A DNA stretch of 59,836 nt from Clostridia bacterium (GTDB lineage Bacteria; Bacillota; Clostridia; Christensenellales; Borkfalkiaceae). The stretch is from positions 1-59,836 of the forward strand of contig JAFTIY010000081.1 of the NCBI GenBank assembly GCA_017456665.1, read 5' to 3'. Of this stretch, positions 25,514 through 33,699 are shown in pieces; the stretch's first letter is position 1, and every line of letters begins with the position of its first letter. A model generated the notes under the pieces. It was not told the origin of the DNA and did not search any database. It saw only the letters and a program-made list of their open reading frames with translations. Position numbers and translations under genes: made by a program.

Positions 25514-26338
25514 ATGAAAATTAAGTATTTGGGAACTGCCGCATACGAGGGAGTTCCCTCCCTTTTTTGTGGTTGCGAAACGTGTAAAAAATCGCTAGAG
25601 GCTGGCGGCAAAAATTTGCGCACTCGCTCGCAAGCTTTAATCGACGGGCAGTTGCTTATAGATTTTCCGCCCGATACGCTCGTTCATTCTCAAACTTATA
25701 AGCTCGATTGGGCAAACATTTCTAACTGTTTGATAACTCATTCGCACAGTGACCATTTTTATATTGAAGATATAGGAATGATGCGCCACGGCTACGCGAT
25801 GCCGTGTAACGATTTTACCTATTATTCGGGTAAAGAGGTCGTTACTAAAATAAAAGATTATATAGAGAAGCACTCAATGCCGCGAGTTTTTTGTATGCAG
25901 CTTAATCCTTATCAAACGGTAGAGATTAAAAGCAAAAGCGTAACGCATAGCGTAACTGCGTACCCGGCTAATCACTGCGCGGCTCAGCCCTTGTTTTACT
26001 CTATAGAAAATAATGGTAAAAGGTTGTTGTATGCACACGATACCGGCGTTTTTGACGAGCAAACGTTTGTTTTTTTAAAGAAAGAAGGGTATTTTAATCT
26101 CGTTTCGCTTGATTGCACCGGATGCAACCGCTTTGATTGGGTGGATCACCATATGGGGCTTACGGCAAACGTAGCTGTAAAAAACAGGCTAATTAAAGAG
26201 GGGATTGCCGATCAAAATACGATTTTTGTGCTAAATCATTTTTCGCATAACGGCGTAGCAACCTATGATGAGATGGTTGAGGCGGCAAACGCCCACTCCT
26301 TTACCGTTTCGTACGATGGATTAGAAATAAATTTTTAG
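25514..26338 (+). CDS. MBL-fold metallohydrolase (PhnP/PqqB-like)
   Basis: A 274-residue protein with the metallo-beta-lactamase metal motif THSHSDHFYIEDI near residue 75 (HxHxDH) and later metal ligands in NHCAAQP, AHDTGVF and LNHFSHNG. The N-terminus (YLGTAAYEGVPSLFCGCETCKKSLEAGGKNLRTRSQALI) has the CxxC-containing opening seen in PhnP-like phosphodiesterases and relatives. It probably hydrolyses a phosphodiester or cyclic phosphate. The substrate is not evident from the context. It is monocistronic. Confidence 0.85.
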   Translation: MKIKYLGTAAYEGVPSLFCGCETCKKSLEAGGKNLRTRSQALIDGQLLIDFPPDTLVHSQTYKLDWANISNCLITHSHSDHFYIEDIGMMRHGYAMPCNDFTYYSGKEVVTKIKDYIEKHSMPRVFCMQLNPYQTVEIKSKSVTHSVTAYPANHCAAQPLFYSIENNGKRLLYAHDTGVFDEQTFVFLKKEGYFNLVSLDCTGCNRFDWVDHHMGLTANVAVKNRLIKEGIADQNTIFVLNHFSHNGVATYDEMVEAANAHSFTVSYDGLEINF

Positions 26339-26508
26339 TTGTAACGGCAGATAAAAAATTTGCGTATAGTATAATGTATTTTAAAGTAAAAACAGGGCAA
26401 AATAACACTATAATTTGTAAACGAGAGTTACAAATGGTAAATTTTGAGTAAAAAACTGCAAATATTTGCCAAAAAGTAAAAAAAAATAAAAAAAATGCAA
26501 AAAAACAG

Positions 26509-26537
26509 TTTACAAATTCATACAATCTTATTATAAT
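26509..26537 (+). promoter_or_regulatory. Promoter for the zinc-ribbon acidic protein
   Basis: TTTACA (26509-26514), 17 bases, TATAAT (26532-26537). The upstream context AAAAACAG is shared with the promoter at 27389. Confidence 0.75.
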
Positions 26538-26603
26538 AATTTGGCTGAATGATAGTATTAAAAGAGTCGTTTGGCGGTTTTTAAAAATAAAGAGGTTTAT
26601 ATT

Positions 26604-27119
26604 ATGGCAAAATATGTTATGTGTCCCCGTTGCGAACTCAATTATATGCAAGAGGGCGAACAGTATTGCGATATCTGTAAGGCAGAATTAAAGTTAGGTC
26701 CTCAACTCATTTTCGCAGTAGATGAAGAGGATGGCGAACAGGGTGAAAAGCTTTGCCCCATTTGTAAGCGTACTTATATTGCTGAAGATGAAGATATGTG
26801 CGAGCAATGCCGTGACGATCGCAAGTATATGGATGAACCCTCTGATGATATCGATATCGAAAAAGACGAGGAATGGCGCAATTATCTCGACGATGACGAA
26901 AAGGATATGCCTACCGATGGTGACGACGTAATTTCTTTCTCGCAGCTTGCCGATGAAGAAAAGAGCGACGACTTCTTCCGCGATGAAGAAGAAGAGGAAT
27001 ACGAAGATAATTCGATAGACGATGAGCCAGACGATTTTGACGTTGCTATAGACGAAAGAGATTTTGAGGATATCGAAGAAGAGGAAGATGAAGAAGACGA
27101 CGATGACGACGACTTTTAA
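26604..27119 (+). CDS. Small double zinc-ribbon protein with acidic tail
   Basis: I choose ATG 26604 after AAAGAGGTTTATATT; an ATG 33 bases upstream has no ribosome binding site. The 171-residue protein has two zinc knuckle pairs: CPRC...YCDIC near residues 7-25 and CPIC...CEQC near residues 52-70. The remaining ~100 residues are overwhelmingly Asp/Glu and end in EEDEEDDDDDDF. I do not recognise a named family. Zinc ribbon plus acidic tail suggests an RNA polymerase- or ribosome-associated factor or a nucleic acid mimic, but that is speculation. Confidence 0.75.
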   Translation: MAKYVMCPRCELNYMQEGEQYCDICKAELKLGPQLIFAVDEEDGEQGEKLCPICKRTYIAEDEDMCEQCRDDRKYMDEPSDDIDIEKDEEWRNYLDDDEKDMPTDGDDVISFSQLADEEKSDDFFRDEEEEEYEDNSIDDEPDDFDVAIDERDFEDIEEEEDEEDDDDDDF

Positions 27120-27147
27120 TTTCTCGTTATAAAATTAAATATTTTAC

Positions 27148-27188
27148 GCACGCATTGGTTTAAATTTTTACACCCATGCGTGTTTTTT
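27148..27188 (+). terminator. Terminator after the zinc-ribbon gene
   Basis: CGCACGCATTGG pairs imperfectly with CCCATGCGTG around an AT loop and is followed by TTTTTTTG. Confidence 0.8.
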
Positions 27189-27221
27189 TGCTTTATTTAG
27201 CGAATATCGGTCAAAAGTGCC

Positions 27222-27237
27222 GTTAATCGACCTATAG
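27222..27237 (+). repeat. Dispersed hairpin-loop repeat, copy 9
   Basis: GTTAATCGACCTATAG, exact to the AC variant. The stem is AAAAGTGCC against CCTCACTTTT, a full-length example of the element. Confidence 0.8.
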
Positions 27238-27388
27238 CCTCACTTTTTTATTTTTTTTGTGCAAAATAGGCAAAACAAAAGCAAAATTATTAGTATAAAA
27301 ACAGCTATTGCTTTGAGTTAATCTTGTGAAAAAATGTGACAAAATTGTAAAAAACATTAAGAAAAATTAAAAAATCGATGAAAAACAG

Positions 27389-27417
27389 TTTACAAAGGGT
27401 AATTTCTTTGTTATAAT
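27389..27417 (+). promoter_or_regulatory. Promoter for the YwaF-like gene
   Basis: TTTACA (27389-27394), 17 bases, TATAAT (27412-27417), preceded by AAAAACAG as in the promoter at 26509. Confidence 0.75.
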
Positions 27418-27480
27418 GGTAATCGTGAGTTAATATGATATATATTAATGTCGCACACGAAGTACAAAGGAGATGTGGAT

Positions 27481-28941
27481 ATGTTTTATATTATTTTCTT
27501 TTCACTTGTATTAATAGCAACCCTTGCTCTCGTATTTACAAAGGCATATAAAAGCGAAAATCCTATTGTAGATAAAGTTTTAAAAGTCGTGGTAGTCGTA
27601 TGGATGGCTATTTACTTTTTGAATTTATTTTTACCTGACGCGTTTGCAATGCGCACTTTTGATGACGTTACTAATTACGTCGGTGGTGAAAATATTTGGT
27701 TTGCCGTAGTTCGTTGGTTTAACGACGTTGCGTTTGTAATTTTGCCCATTGCAATTTTCTTCAAAAAGGATTTATTTAATAAGTTTACCGCATACGCAGT
27801 TGTTGCAATTTGCCTTTTAAACGTTGCGGCATATTTTGAGTACATAAAATGGTATACTTCTACTGATGGCGCAGGAATTATGGCGCTTAGATTTTTTGGC
27901 GATGAAACCAAGGCCTTTTTCATTAACCATACCTTTAGGTCAATTTATTTTGGCGTTTCAATGTTTTTAGAACTTATGCTCGCAATATTTATTACGTTGC
28001 GTTCATTCAAAAGTTTTAAAATTAACAAAAACGTTAAAAGTGTTCTTATTAACGTTGCCGCTTTTGTTGCAATTTTATTTGCGATTATCCCAATTTACGT
28101 ACCCCAATATTTATTTAAAGGATACTCTATGGTTGGGGCAGGTAATTTAGACAACTTTAAAATGGGCACTTTTTTCCACATCGTATGGATGATTGGCGTT
28201 ATTATAGAGGGGGTAGTGCTCTCGTTAGTATTTAAAAAGAAAAGCTATAGCGATAGATTTATTCTCGTTCTTATTTTAGCGTTTGCACTAATAATGCAAT
28301 ACAACCAAATGTTTACCGGCATTGGCGAAATAACTACTCATAGAATGCCATTCCAGCTTTGCAATATGGCAGGTTTGTTCATTTTACTGATGTTAATTAC
28401 CAAAAACGAAAAGATTTATCACTTTACAATAGTAATCAACTCGGTTGGTGCGATTATTGCAATGGCAATGTGCGATACAACACCTTACGGCATTACTTAC
28501 ATAATGAATATCCACTACGTTACCGAGCATACTAACGTAATTTTAGTTCCTATCTTGTGCGCAACGCTTGGAATATTTGCTCCTCTAAAAACTAAAGATA
28601 TCAAGCACTTCGTTGCTGGCTTTAGCATTTATTTTGTGGCAATTTTATTAATTGGCGGAACTTTTACCGGCTTATACGAAAGCACGGGCAACAGTTATTG
28701 GAACTGTAACTATTTATTTATGTTCAACAAGGCAGAAAGCACTAAAATACTTTCATTCGTAGGCCCGTTGTTTGACGTAAAGTTTAAGTTGTTTGATTTC
28801 TTTACTTTAAGTTTAGTTCAACTTGTGGTATACGTGGTATTCTTGGCAATATGCACTGGCGCATTCTTCTTAATAAAATTCCTTTTACGTAAAAATACTT
28901 TGTGGGAAGATTCTCAAAAAAATGAACTTATGCAAAACTGA
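27481..28941 (+). CDS. YwaF-like polytopic membrane protein
   Basis: I choose ATG 27481, which follows AAAGGAGATGTGGAT; an in-frame ATG 33 bases upstream lacks a ribosome binding site. The 486-residue protein has about eleven to twelve hydrophobic segments. The second half carries the YwaF/TP0381 integral-membrane signature: HRMPFQLCNMAGLFILLMLITKN near residue 285, then NSVGAIIAMAMCDTTPYGITYIMNIHY. It has a longer N-terminal half than the ~230-residue YwaF proteins. The biochemical role of this family is unknown. Its stop overlaps the next gene by 20 bases, suggesting a shared function in the envelope. Confidence 0.8.
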   Translation: MFYIIFFSLVLIATLALVFTKAYKSENPIVDKVLKVVVVVWMAIYFLNLFLPDAFAMRTFDDVTNYVGGENIWFAVVRWFNDVAFVILPIAIFFKKDLFNKFTAYAVVAICLLNVAAYFEYIKWYTSTDGAGIMALRFFGDETKAFFINHTFRSIYFGVSMFLELMLAIFITLRSFKSFKINKNVKSVLINVAAFVAILFAIIPIYVPQYLFKGYSMVGAGNLDNFKMGTFFHIVWMIGVIIEGVVLSLVFKKKSYSDRFILVLILAFALIMQYNQMFTGIGEITTHRMPFQLCNMAGLFILLMLITKNEKIYHFTIVINSVGAIIAMAMCDTTPYGITYIMNIHYVTEHTNVILVPILCATLGIFAPLKTKDIKHFVAGFSIYFVAILLIGGTFTGLYESTGNSYWNCNYLFMFNKAESTKILSFVGPLFDVKFKLFDFFTLSLVQLVVYVVFLAICTGAFFLIKFLLRKNTLWEDSQKNELMQN

Positions 28942-30049
28942 AGCTACAATATCGAGGTCGGGCGCTGATATTTTAAGGGTACTGTTTGAAACTTTGGTGT
29001 TGATTCATCATTTGTTTCCTACTCAAACTGCGCTCGGCTCTCATATAAGTACCATACTTGGGCCTATGGCTGTTTCGGGCTTTTTATTGCTCTCTGGCTA
29101 CGGGGTAGGTATGAACTACAAGCGAAAGGGAGAGTTATATTTAAATACCCTTATTAAAAGCCGTATACCTCGTACTTACGGGCTTATCGTATTTACAAAC
29201 GTATGCTACTTATTACTGTTTTTTTTAACGGGTAAAAGCTTTCCTTCCTTTTTTGCGCTTTTAACTTCAGTTTTAAACGCACCAATTGTAAGCGGGTCGG
29301 TTACTCTTTCTAACTGGTTGTACTTTTTATCTGACTTAATGATTTATTACCTGTTGTTTTGGTTGTTTATGCAACTTTTTGAACACCGACGCGATAGGTT
29401 GTTGCACACCGCTAAAACTTTGCTTATGTTTGCAATTTCGGTGGCGTGCGTATTATGCCTTATAAACATAACTACGGGTAGCACCCGTTATTTGAGAGGA
29501 TGCTTAGCGTTTCCAATAGGTATATTTATCGCACATTATGATGGCGAGCTTATAAAAATCCTCTCAAAATATAAATACTTAATCGCAGGAGTACTGTTTA
29601 TCGTTGCGCTTGCGCTTAGTATTGCGTTTATCGATCAAAGGTTTTTATTTGAATACGTTATTAACGTAATGTTTTCGCTATCTATCGTGGTGCTTGCGTT
29701 TGGTTTTAATCCTCAAAACAAGTGGATAAAAGTCGCAAGCAGGCACGTAATAATCGTTTATTTATCGCACGAATTATTCTTTAAGCTACTTAAGTACCAT
29801 CGCCCCGATTTGAGCTCGTATTTAATAATGCTCGTAACGGTAGCTTGCGCTATACTCTTTGCCGTTTTGTGGCGTAAGGTATTAGACGAATATAAAGAAA
29901 AAGTGTTATCTGCGCTTTTAATTGGGTGGGTAAATACACACGCATTTTTTATGGGCTTAAAGCCAAAACTGCTTCAAAGTTATGCAAAGCTTAAGCCTAT
30001 AGTGCTTGGCAAAATTAACGAGCTAATAGAAGCATATAACGATTTTTAA
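28922..30049 (+). CDS. Acyltransferase-3 family membrane protein
   Basis: A 375-residue membrane protein with about ten helices. It opens with SGADILRVLFETLVLIHHLFP, a variant of the acyltransferase-3 opening (RxxA...H), then GPMAVSGFLLLSGYGVGMNYKRKG, the expected FFvlSGyl-type block. Family members transfer acetyl or other acyl groups to cell-surface glycans. Near the end, SRHVIIVYLSHELFFKLL matches the typical sxxIYLxH motif. It overlaps the YwaF-like gene by 20 bases. The 5' end could be slightly shorter. Confidence 0.82.
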   Translation: MNLCKTEATISRSGADILRVLFETLVLIHHLFPTQTALGSHISTILGPMAVSGFLLLSGYGVGMNYKRKGELYLNTLIKSRIPRTYGLIVFTNVCYLLLFFLTGKSFPSFFALLTSVLNAPIVSGSVTLSNWLYFLSDLMIYYLLFWLFMQLFEHRRDRLLHTAKTLLMFAISVACVLCLINITTGSTRYLRGCLAFPIGIFIAHYDGELIKILSKYKYLIAGVLFIVALALSIAFIDQRFLFEYVINVMFSLSIVVLAFGFNPQNKWIKVASRHVIIVYLSHELFFKLLKYHRPDLSSYLIMLVTVACAILFAVLWRKVLDEYKEKVLSALLIGWVNTHAFFMGLKPKLLQSYAKLKPIVLGKINELIEAYNDF

Positions 30050-30074
30050 AAGCGCTTTTAAAAGCGCTTTTTTG
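30046..30074 (+). terminator. Terminator after the acyltransferase gene
   Basis: AAAAGCGCTTTT followed at once by AAAAGCGCTTTTTTG forms a compact hairpin with a T-run, overlapping the stop codon. Confidence 0.8.
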
Positions 30075-30098
30075 TTTGCTGTAATTAATAAACATGCT

Positions 30099-30114
30099 GA
30101 TAACTGTGCTATAG
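30099..30114 (+). repeat. Degenerate dispersed-repeat copy
   Basis: GATAACTGTGCTATAG (12 of 16). AATAAACATG on the left and CGGGTTTTTATT on the right make a matching stem, which supports the call. Confidence 0.4.
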
Positions 30115-30280
30115 ACGGGTTTTTATTAAAAATTAAGTTTTTAAATTAGCAATTTTTTTTAAAATTTGATAAAATATGCGTGCGGCACATAAGTTATTTA
30201 TTACTTGCATGTTTAATATTAAGCGCGCGTTTTTATTAGGTAGCTTAAACGTACCGTAGTAAAAACAAAAGAGGTATTAA

Positions 30281-30910
30281 ATGGTGTACGGCTATGCGCG
30301 CGTTTCGTGTGCGGATCAAAATTTAAGCAGGCAACTTTCTAGCTTTGCAGAATTTGGAATTAATGAAAAAAATATCTTTTGCGATAAAAAAAGCGGCAAA
30401 GATTTTTGCCGCGAAGCGTATTTAAAAATGGTTAAAAAAATAAAAAAGGGGGATTTGCTAGTAATAAAATCTATTGACCGCTTGGGGCGCGATTATTCTA
30501 TGATTACAACTGAGTGGAATAGACTGGTAAACGTAATAAAGGCAGATATTTTGGTTTTGGATATGCCCTTATTAGACACGCGCGAAAAGGATAATTCGCT
30601 TATGGGCAGGTTTATTGCCGACGTTGTTTTACAAGTGTTATCATTCGTTGCAGAAAACGAAAGACAAAATATACGCGCCCGCCAGAAGGAGGGAATAAAA
30701 ATTGCAAAAATGCAAGGGGTAAAATTTGGCCGCCCAGAAAAAAAATTAGATAGAGAAAGTAAGGCAATTTTTAAATTATATTACGAAGGAAAAATTAAAC
30801 CAAAAGAAGCAATACGAAAAACAGGGCTAAAATCTTCTCTCTTTTATTATCACTATAAAAAATACTTAGTTCTGTTAAAGAAAGAGCTTAATAAAAATAA
30901 AAATCGCTAA
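30281..30910 (+). CDS. Serine recombinase of the resolvase/invertase type
   Basis: A 209-residue small serine recombinase. The catalytic serine is in YGYARVSCADQN (residue 9), and the arginine motif SIDRLGRDY is near residue 66. The long E helix contains VAENERQNIRARQKEGI. A short C-terminal helix-turn-helix (PKEAIRKTGLKSSLFYYHYKKYL) should contact DNA. Size fits Tn3 resolvases and Gin/Hin invertases. Neither transposase genes nor paired inversion sites are visible nearby, so it looks like an orphan. The start ATG 30281 follows AAAGAGGTATTAA. Its 3' end overlaps the convergent gene by 23 bases. Confidence 0.9.
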   Translation: MVYGYARVSCADQNLSRQLSSFAEFGINEKNIFCDKKSGKDFCREAYLKMVKKIKKGDLLVIKSIDRLGRDYSMITTEWNRLVNVIKADILVLDMPLLDTREKDNSLMGRFIADVVLQVLSFVAENERQNIRARQKEGIKIAKMQGVKFGRPEKKLDRESKAIFKLYYEGKIKPKEAIRKTGLKSSLFYYHYKKYLVLLKKELNKNKNR

Positions 30911-31799
30911 TAAGTCCGCCGGTAAGTTTAAACTTTACTTTTTTTGCCTTTTCGCCAATAACTAAAGCTGTTGTTTCTTCGCTAACGTTTATGGGGCTAA
31001 ATAAAAAAATCTTACCGAAAAAGCTTGAAACGTATGGAGCATGTTCTTTTAAATCTTGGCACAAATAGTCGCTAAAGTTTGCGTTTAATATAACTTCTTC
31101 TAAAAATGCAAATGCAGTTAAACGTTCGTTTAATCGCGCTATATCCCCACTTCTTAAAAAAATTTCGCTTAAATTACCACCGTTTTGAGTGCTAAATTTA
31201 ATATCTTTTTTTAGCTTTAACAGCGTGTTGTATTTTTGCGTTAAAATAATTGCACTTTGAGTGGGTGTAATATAATCCCCCCTTTCTATAAAAGAGGGAG
31301 CACCTGAAACGTTAAAAAGGTAAACGCTTTGCTTTTCGCCGGTAACTGTAACGGCAAGCAGGTTTTCGTGCTTTTGAACTATTGCATCGGATATATACCT
31401 TTCGTTTAAGCAAACGGCCGTATTGCCGTATTGATTAAATATCGAAATTTTGTAATATCCGTCTAGGCTTACCAAAACGAATAGATCGCTAAAAACCCTT
31501 TCGTGTAAGATGTTTTTACAAACGGGTAGGGGCTTTTGCAAAAAGGTAGGCACGAATAAAAGCGCGCCGTCGATAAAAAAAAGCTTTACTAGCTTGTTTT
31601 TATGCAAGGCCGTGTCGTTTGGGCTGCTTAATAGAAGTGAGCTTTCGAGTAAGTGATCGTCTGTTGGAATAAACTGCAAAAATAGTGGAAAATCTTTGTC
31701 GTTAACGTTGAAGGTTTGTAAATTTCCGTTAGTTAAGCCTATTTTTATTCCGTTTGCCATCAGTACGCATTCGGTTGAAGAAATTACAAGAGCGTTCAT
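30888..31799 (-). CDS. Unknown beta-rich protein
   Basis: A 303-residue soluble protein, no signal peptide or membrane segment. It is rich in alternating hydrophobic residues (KLFFIDGALLFVPTFL, DLFVLVSLDGYYKISIFN, LLAVTVTGEKQSVYLFNV) suggesting repeated beta-strands, perhaps propeller-like blades. I do not recognise a family. It converges on the serine recombinase gene with a 23-base overlap and diverges from the HTH gene at 31900 across a 100-base gap. A repeat copy lies inside it and reads as GDIARLNE. Confidence 0.6.
   Translation of the reverse strand: MNALVISSTECVLMANGIKIGLTNGNLQTFNVNDKDFPLFLQFIPTDDHLLESSLLLSSPNDTALHKNKLVKLFFIDGALLFVPTFLQKPLPVCKNILHERVFSDLFVLVSLDGYYKISIFNQYGNTAVCLNERYISDAIVQKHENLLAVTVTGEKQSVYLFNVSGAPSFIERGDYITPTQSAIILTQKYNTLLKLKKDIKFSTQNGGNLSEIFLRSGDIARLNERLTAFAFLEEVILNANFSDYLCQDLKEHAPYVSSFFGKIFLFSPINVSEETTALVIGEKAKKVKFKLTGGLISDFYFY
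31129..31144 (+). repeat. Dispersed hairpin-loop repeat, copy 10 (inside a minus-strand gene)
   Basis: TTTAATCGCGCTATAT (14 of 16, with the central 14 bases perfect), inside the unknown minus-strand gene. No convincing stem flanks it. Confidence 0.55.
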
Positions 31800-31899
31800 A
31801 TTTTATTTTATGTTAAATTTTTGCCCACTATTACCCATTTTAATGATTAAATTATTGCAAAACAGTCAATAACTTAATCATATTCAAGGAGGGTAAATT

Positions 31900-32496
31900 A
31901 TGAAAAAATTAACTAACGAACAGCGCGATAGGTTATTTGAGCTTGCAAGGCAGGCAAAACAAAAGGGCGAAACGTTGACCGGTGTTTTTAAAAAAATTGC
32001 CGATGAAAACGGGCTAAAAAGCGGAAGCGTGCGCAATTTTTATTATAAGTGGGTATCTGAAGGGCGCGTGGAGGGATTAACCGCAAAAAGTAACGTTATG
32101 TTCACCGAAAAAGAAGAAGGAGAGCTATTGCGCGCTATTTTACAGCAAAGGCGATATAATAAAACGTTAAACGGCGCGCTGCTTGCAGTTGCAAACGGGG
32201 ATAGAGTGCTTGCACTTCGCTACAGAAACAAATTTGCTAATATGCTTAAAAAGAAAAGGCAAGCGGTAATGAAAGAAGTGTTATTTCAAAAAAAGTTGGG
32301 CTATAAGCCGATTAACCCATATGTATTAAAAAATAATCGCGACGAAAAAAATAAACTAAAACGCGAAATCGACGAGCTGATTAGTATTATTAGGCTAAAG
32401 TGCGCAAAAGAAAATCAGCTTCTTAAAAGTAAGCTTATACGCTACGAGCAATTAACCGATGGATTAGACTTAACCGACGATAAAAAAATATTATAA
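31900..32496 (+). CDS. Helix-turn-helix DNA-binding protein
   Basis: This 198-residue basic protein starts at ATG 31900 after AAGGAGGGTAAATT. The N-terminal ~55 residues (LTNEQRDRLFELARQAKQKGETLTGVFKKIADENGLKSGSVRNFYYKWV) read as a Myb/SANT-like or homeodomain-like helix-turn-helix, with NFYYKW as the recognition helix end. A second helical unit (ALRYRNKFANMLKKKRQ) follows, and the C-terminus is a charged coiled coil. It resembles prespore-type regulators in layout, but I cannot name it. The divergent unknown gene is its only close neighbour and could be its target. Confidence 0.65.
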   Translation: MKKLTNEQRDRLFELARQAKQKGETLTGVFKKIADENGLKSGSVRNFYYKWVSEGRVEGLTAKSNVMFTEKEEGELLRAILQQRRYNKTLNGALLAVANGDRVLALRYRNKFANMLKKKRQAVMKEVLFQKKLGYKPINPYVLKNNRDEKNKLKREIDELISIIRLKCAKENQLLKSKLIRYEQLTDGLDLTDDKKIL

Positions 32497-32526
32497 AAAC
32501 AAAAAACGTATTTTGCTCGTGTAGGC

Positions 32527-32555
32527 TTGATTATTCTCCTCTATAGTGGTATAAT
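32527..32555 (+). promoter_or_regulatory. Promoter for the threonine aldolase gene
   Basis: TTGATT (32527-32532), 17 bases, TATAAT (32550-32555). Confidence 0.7.
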
Positions 32556-32624
32556 ATTAGTTACAAAAATAGGAATAAGCTGTTAATTTTGTGCATAGGA
32601 ATAGCAGTTAGGAGTAATAATACT

Positions 32625-33653
32625 TTGATTTTATTCGTAAACGATTATCAAGAAGGGTGCTTACCTGAAATATTGCAAAAATTAACTTGTTTTAACATGC
32701 AATCAAACGTTGGTTACGGGTTAGACGGGCATTGCGAAAATGCAATAAGCATCATTAAAAGTATGGTAAAAACGCAGTGCGACGTTCATTTTATCGCAGG
32801 CGGAACACTTACCAACAAAACGGTTATCAGTGAATTTTTAAAAAGCTATCAAGGTGTAATTTGCGCCGATAGCAGTCATATTGCCATGCACGAAACGGGC
32901 GCTATTGAAAACGGCGGGCACAAGGTTTTAACTTTGCCTTCTGTTAACGGCAAGCTTGCTGCCGAAGATGTTGAAAGTTGCGTTAAAGGCTATATAGGCG
33001 GACAAATGCGCGAGCATACCGTTATGCCGGGCATGGTTTACATATCGCAATCAACAGAGGTTGGTACGGTATATACTCTTAACGAAATAAAAAAGTTAAG
33101 CGCAGTTTGTAAAAAATACGGCTTGTATTTTTATATTGACGGGGCAAGAATTTTATATTCGCTTTTTGCAAAAAGCTGCGATTATACGTTGAGCGATATA
33201 TCTTCTTACTGCGACGTTTTTTATATTGGGGGAACGAAGGCTGGCGCAATGTTTGGCGAGGCACTCGTAATTAATAACGATAGTTTAAAGGCAAATTTCA
33301 GAAGCGTTTTAAAGCAAAATGGCGCTTTACTCGCTAAAGGCAGTTTGCTTGGAATTCAATTTGAAGGGTTGTTAGAAAACGAAAATTATAAAAAATACTG
33401 TAAAAGTGCGGTAGAAAATTCTAATAGAATAAGAAGCGCACTAAAAGCTAAAAATATAGCGCTTGAGATTGAAAGCGAAGATACTCAAACCTTTGCAATA
33501 TTTACAAATGAGCAGTATGCTAAGCTTGAAAAACAGTTTAACTTTGGCGAGGTTACTCGCTTAAACGGCAACGTACATGCTAGAATTTGTACGTCGTGGG
33601 CTACTTCGGTAGAAAGCGTAAATGCGCTTGAAAAGGCCATCGAAAATCTTTAA
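32625..33653 (+). CDS. ltaE: Low-specificity L-threonine aldolase
   Basis: A PLP enzyme that splits L-threonine (and allo-threonine) to glycine and acetaldehyde. I choose the TTG at 32625 because AGGAG lies at 32610-32614 and the protein then opens with ILFVNDYQEGCLPEILQKL, the normal family start; a TTG 36 bases upstream has no such site. At 342 residues it has the usual length. The PLP lysine is in DVFYIGGTKAG (about residue 204), preceded by the conserved FYIDGARI aspartate motif. It also has the GYGLDGHCE substrate segment near the N-terminus. It lies 46 bases before the Mrp gene. Confidence 0.92.
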   Translation: MILFVNDYQEGCLPEILQKLTCFNMQSNVGYGLDGHCENAISIIKSMVKTQCDVHFIAGGTLTNKTVISEFLKSYQGVICADSSHIAMHETGAIENGGHKVLTLPSVNGKLAAEDVESCVKGYIGGQMREHTVMPGMVYISQSTEVGTVYTLNEIKKLSAVCKKYGLYFYIDGARILYSLFAKSCDYTLSDISSYCDVFYIGGTKAGAMFGEALVINNDSLKANFRSVLKQNGALLAKGSLLGIQFEGLLENENYKKYCKSAVENSNRIRSALKAKNIALEIESEDTQTFAIFTNEQYAKLEKQFNFGEVTRLNGNVHARICTSWATSVESVNALEKAIENL

Positions 33654-33661
33654 AAGCCCGC

Positions 33662-33677
33662 CTATAAGTTGATTAAT
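33662..33677 (-). repeat. Dispersed hairpin-loop repeat, copy 11
   Basis: CTATAAGTTGATTAAT (14 of 16 to the reverse consensus) between the threonine aldolase and Mrp genes, eight bases after the stop codon. The flanking stem is weak. Confidence 0.6.
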
Positions 33678-33699
33678 AATATATTGGAGATAAAAGAAT

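Larger units (their letters stand above)
27120..27480. other. Intergenic region before the YwaF-like gene
   Basis: This 361-base gap contains a terminator (27148-27188), an exact dispersed-repeat copy (27222-27237) and a near-consensus promoter (27389-27417). No further gene is seen. Confidence 0.7.

Noticed and set aside
30281-30910. Serine recombinase as part of a complete Tn3-like or invertible element
   Set aside because: No transposase, terminal inverted repeats or paired crossover sites are visible around it.
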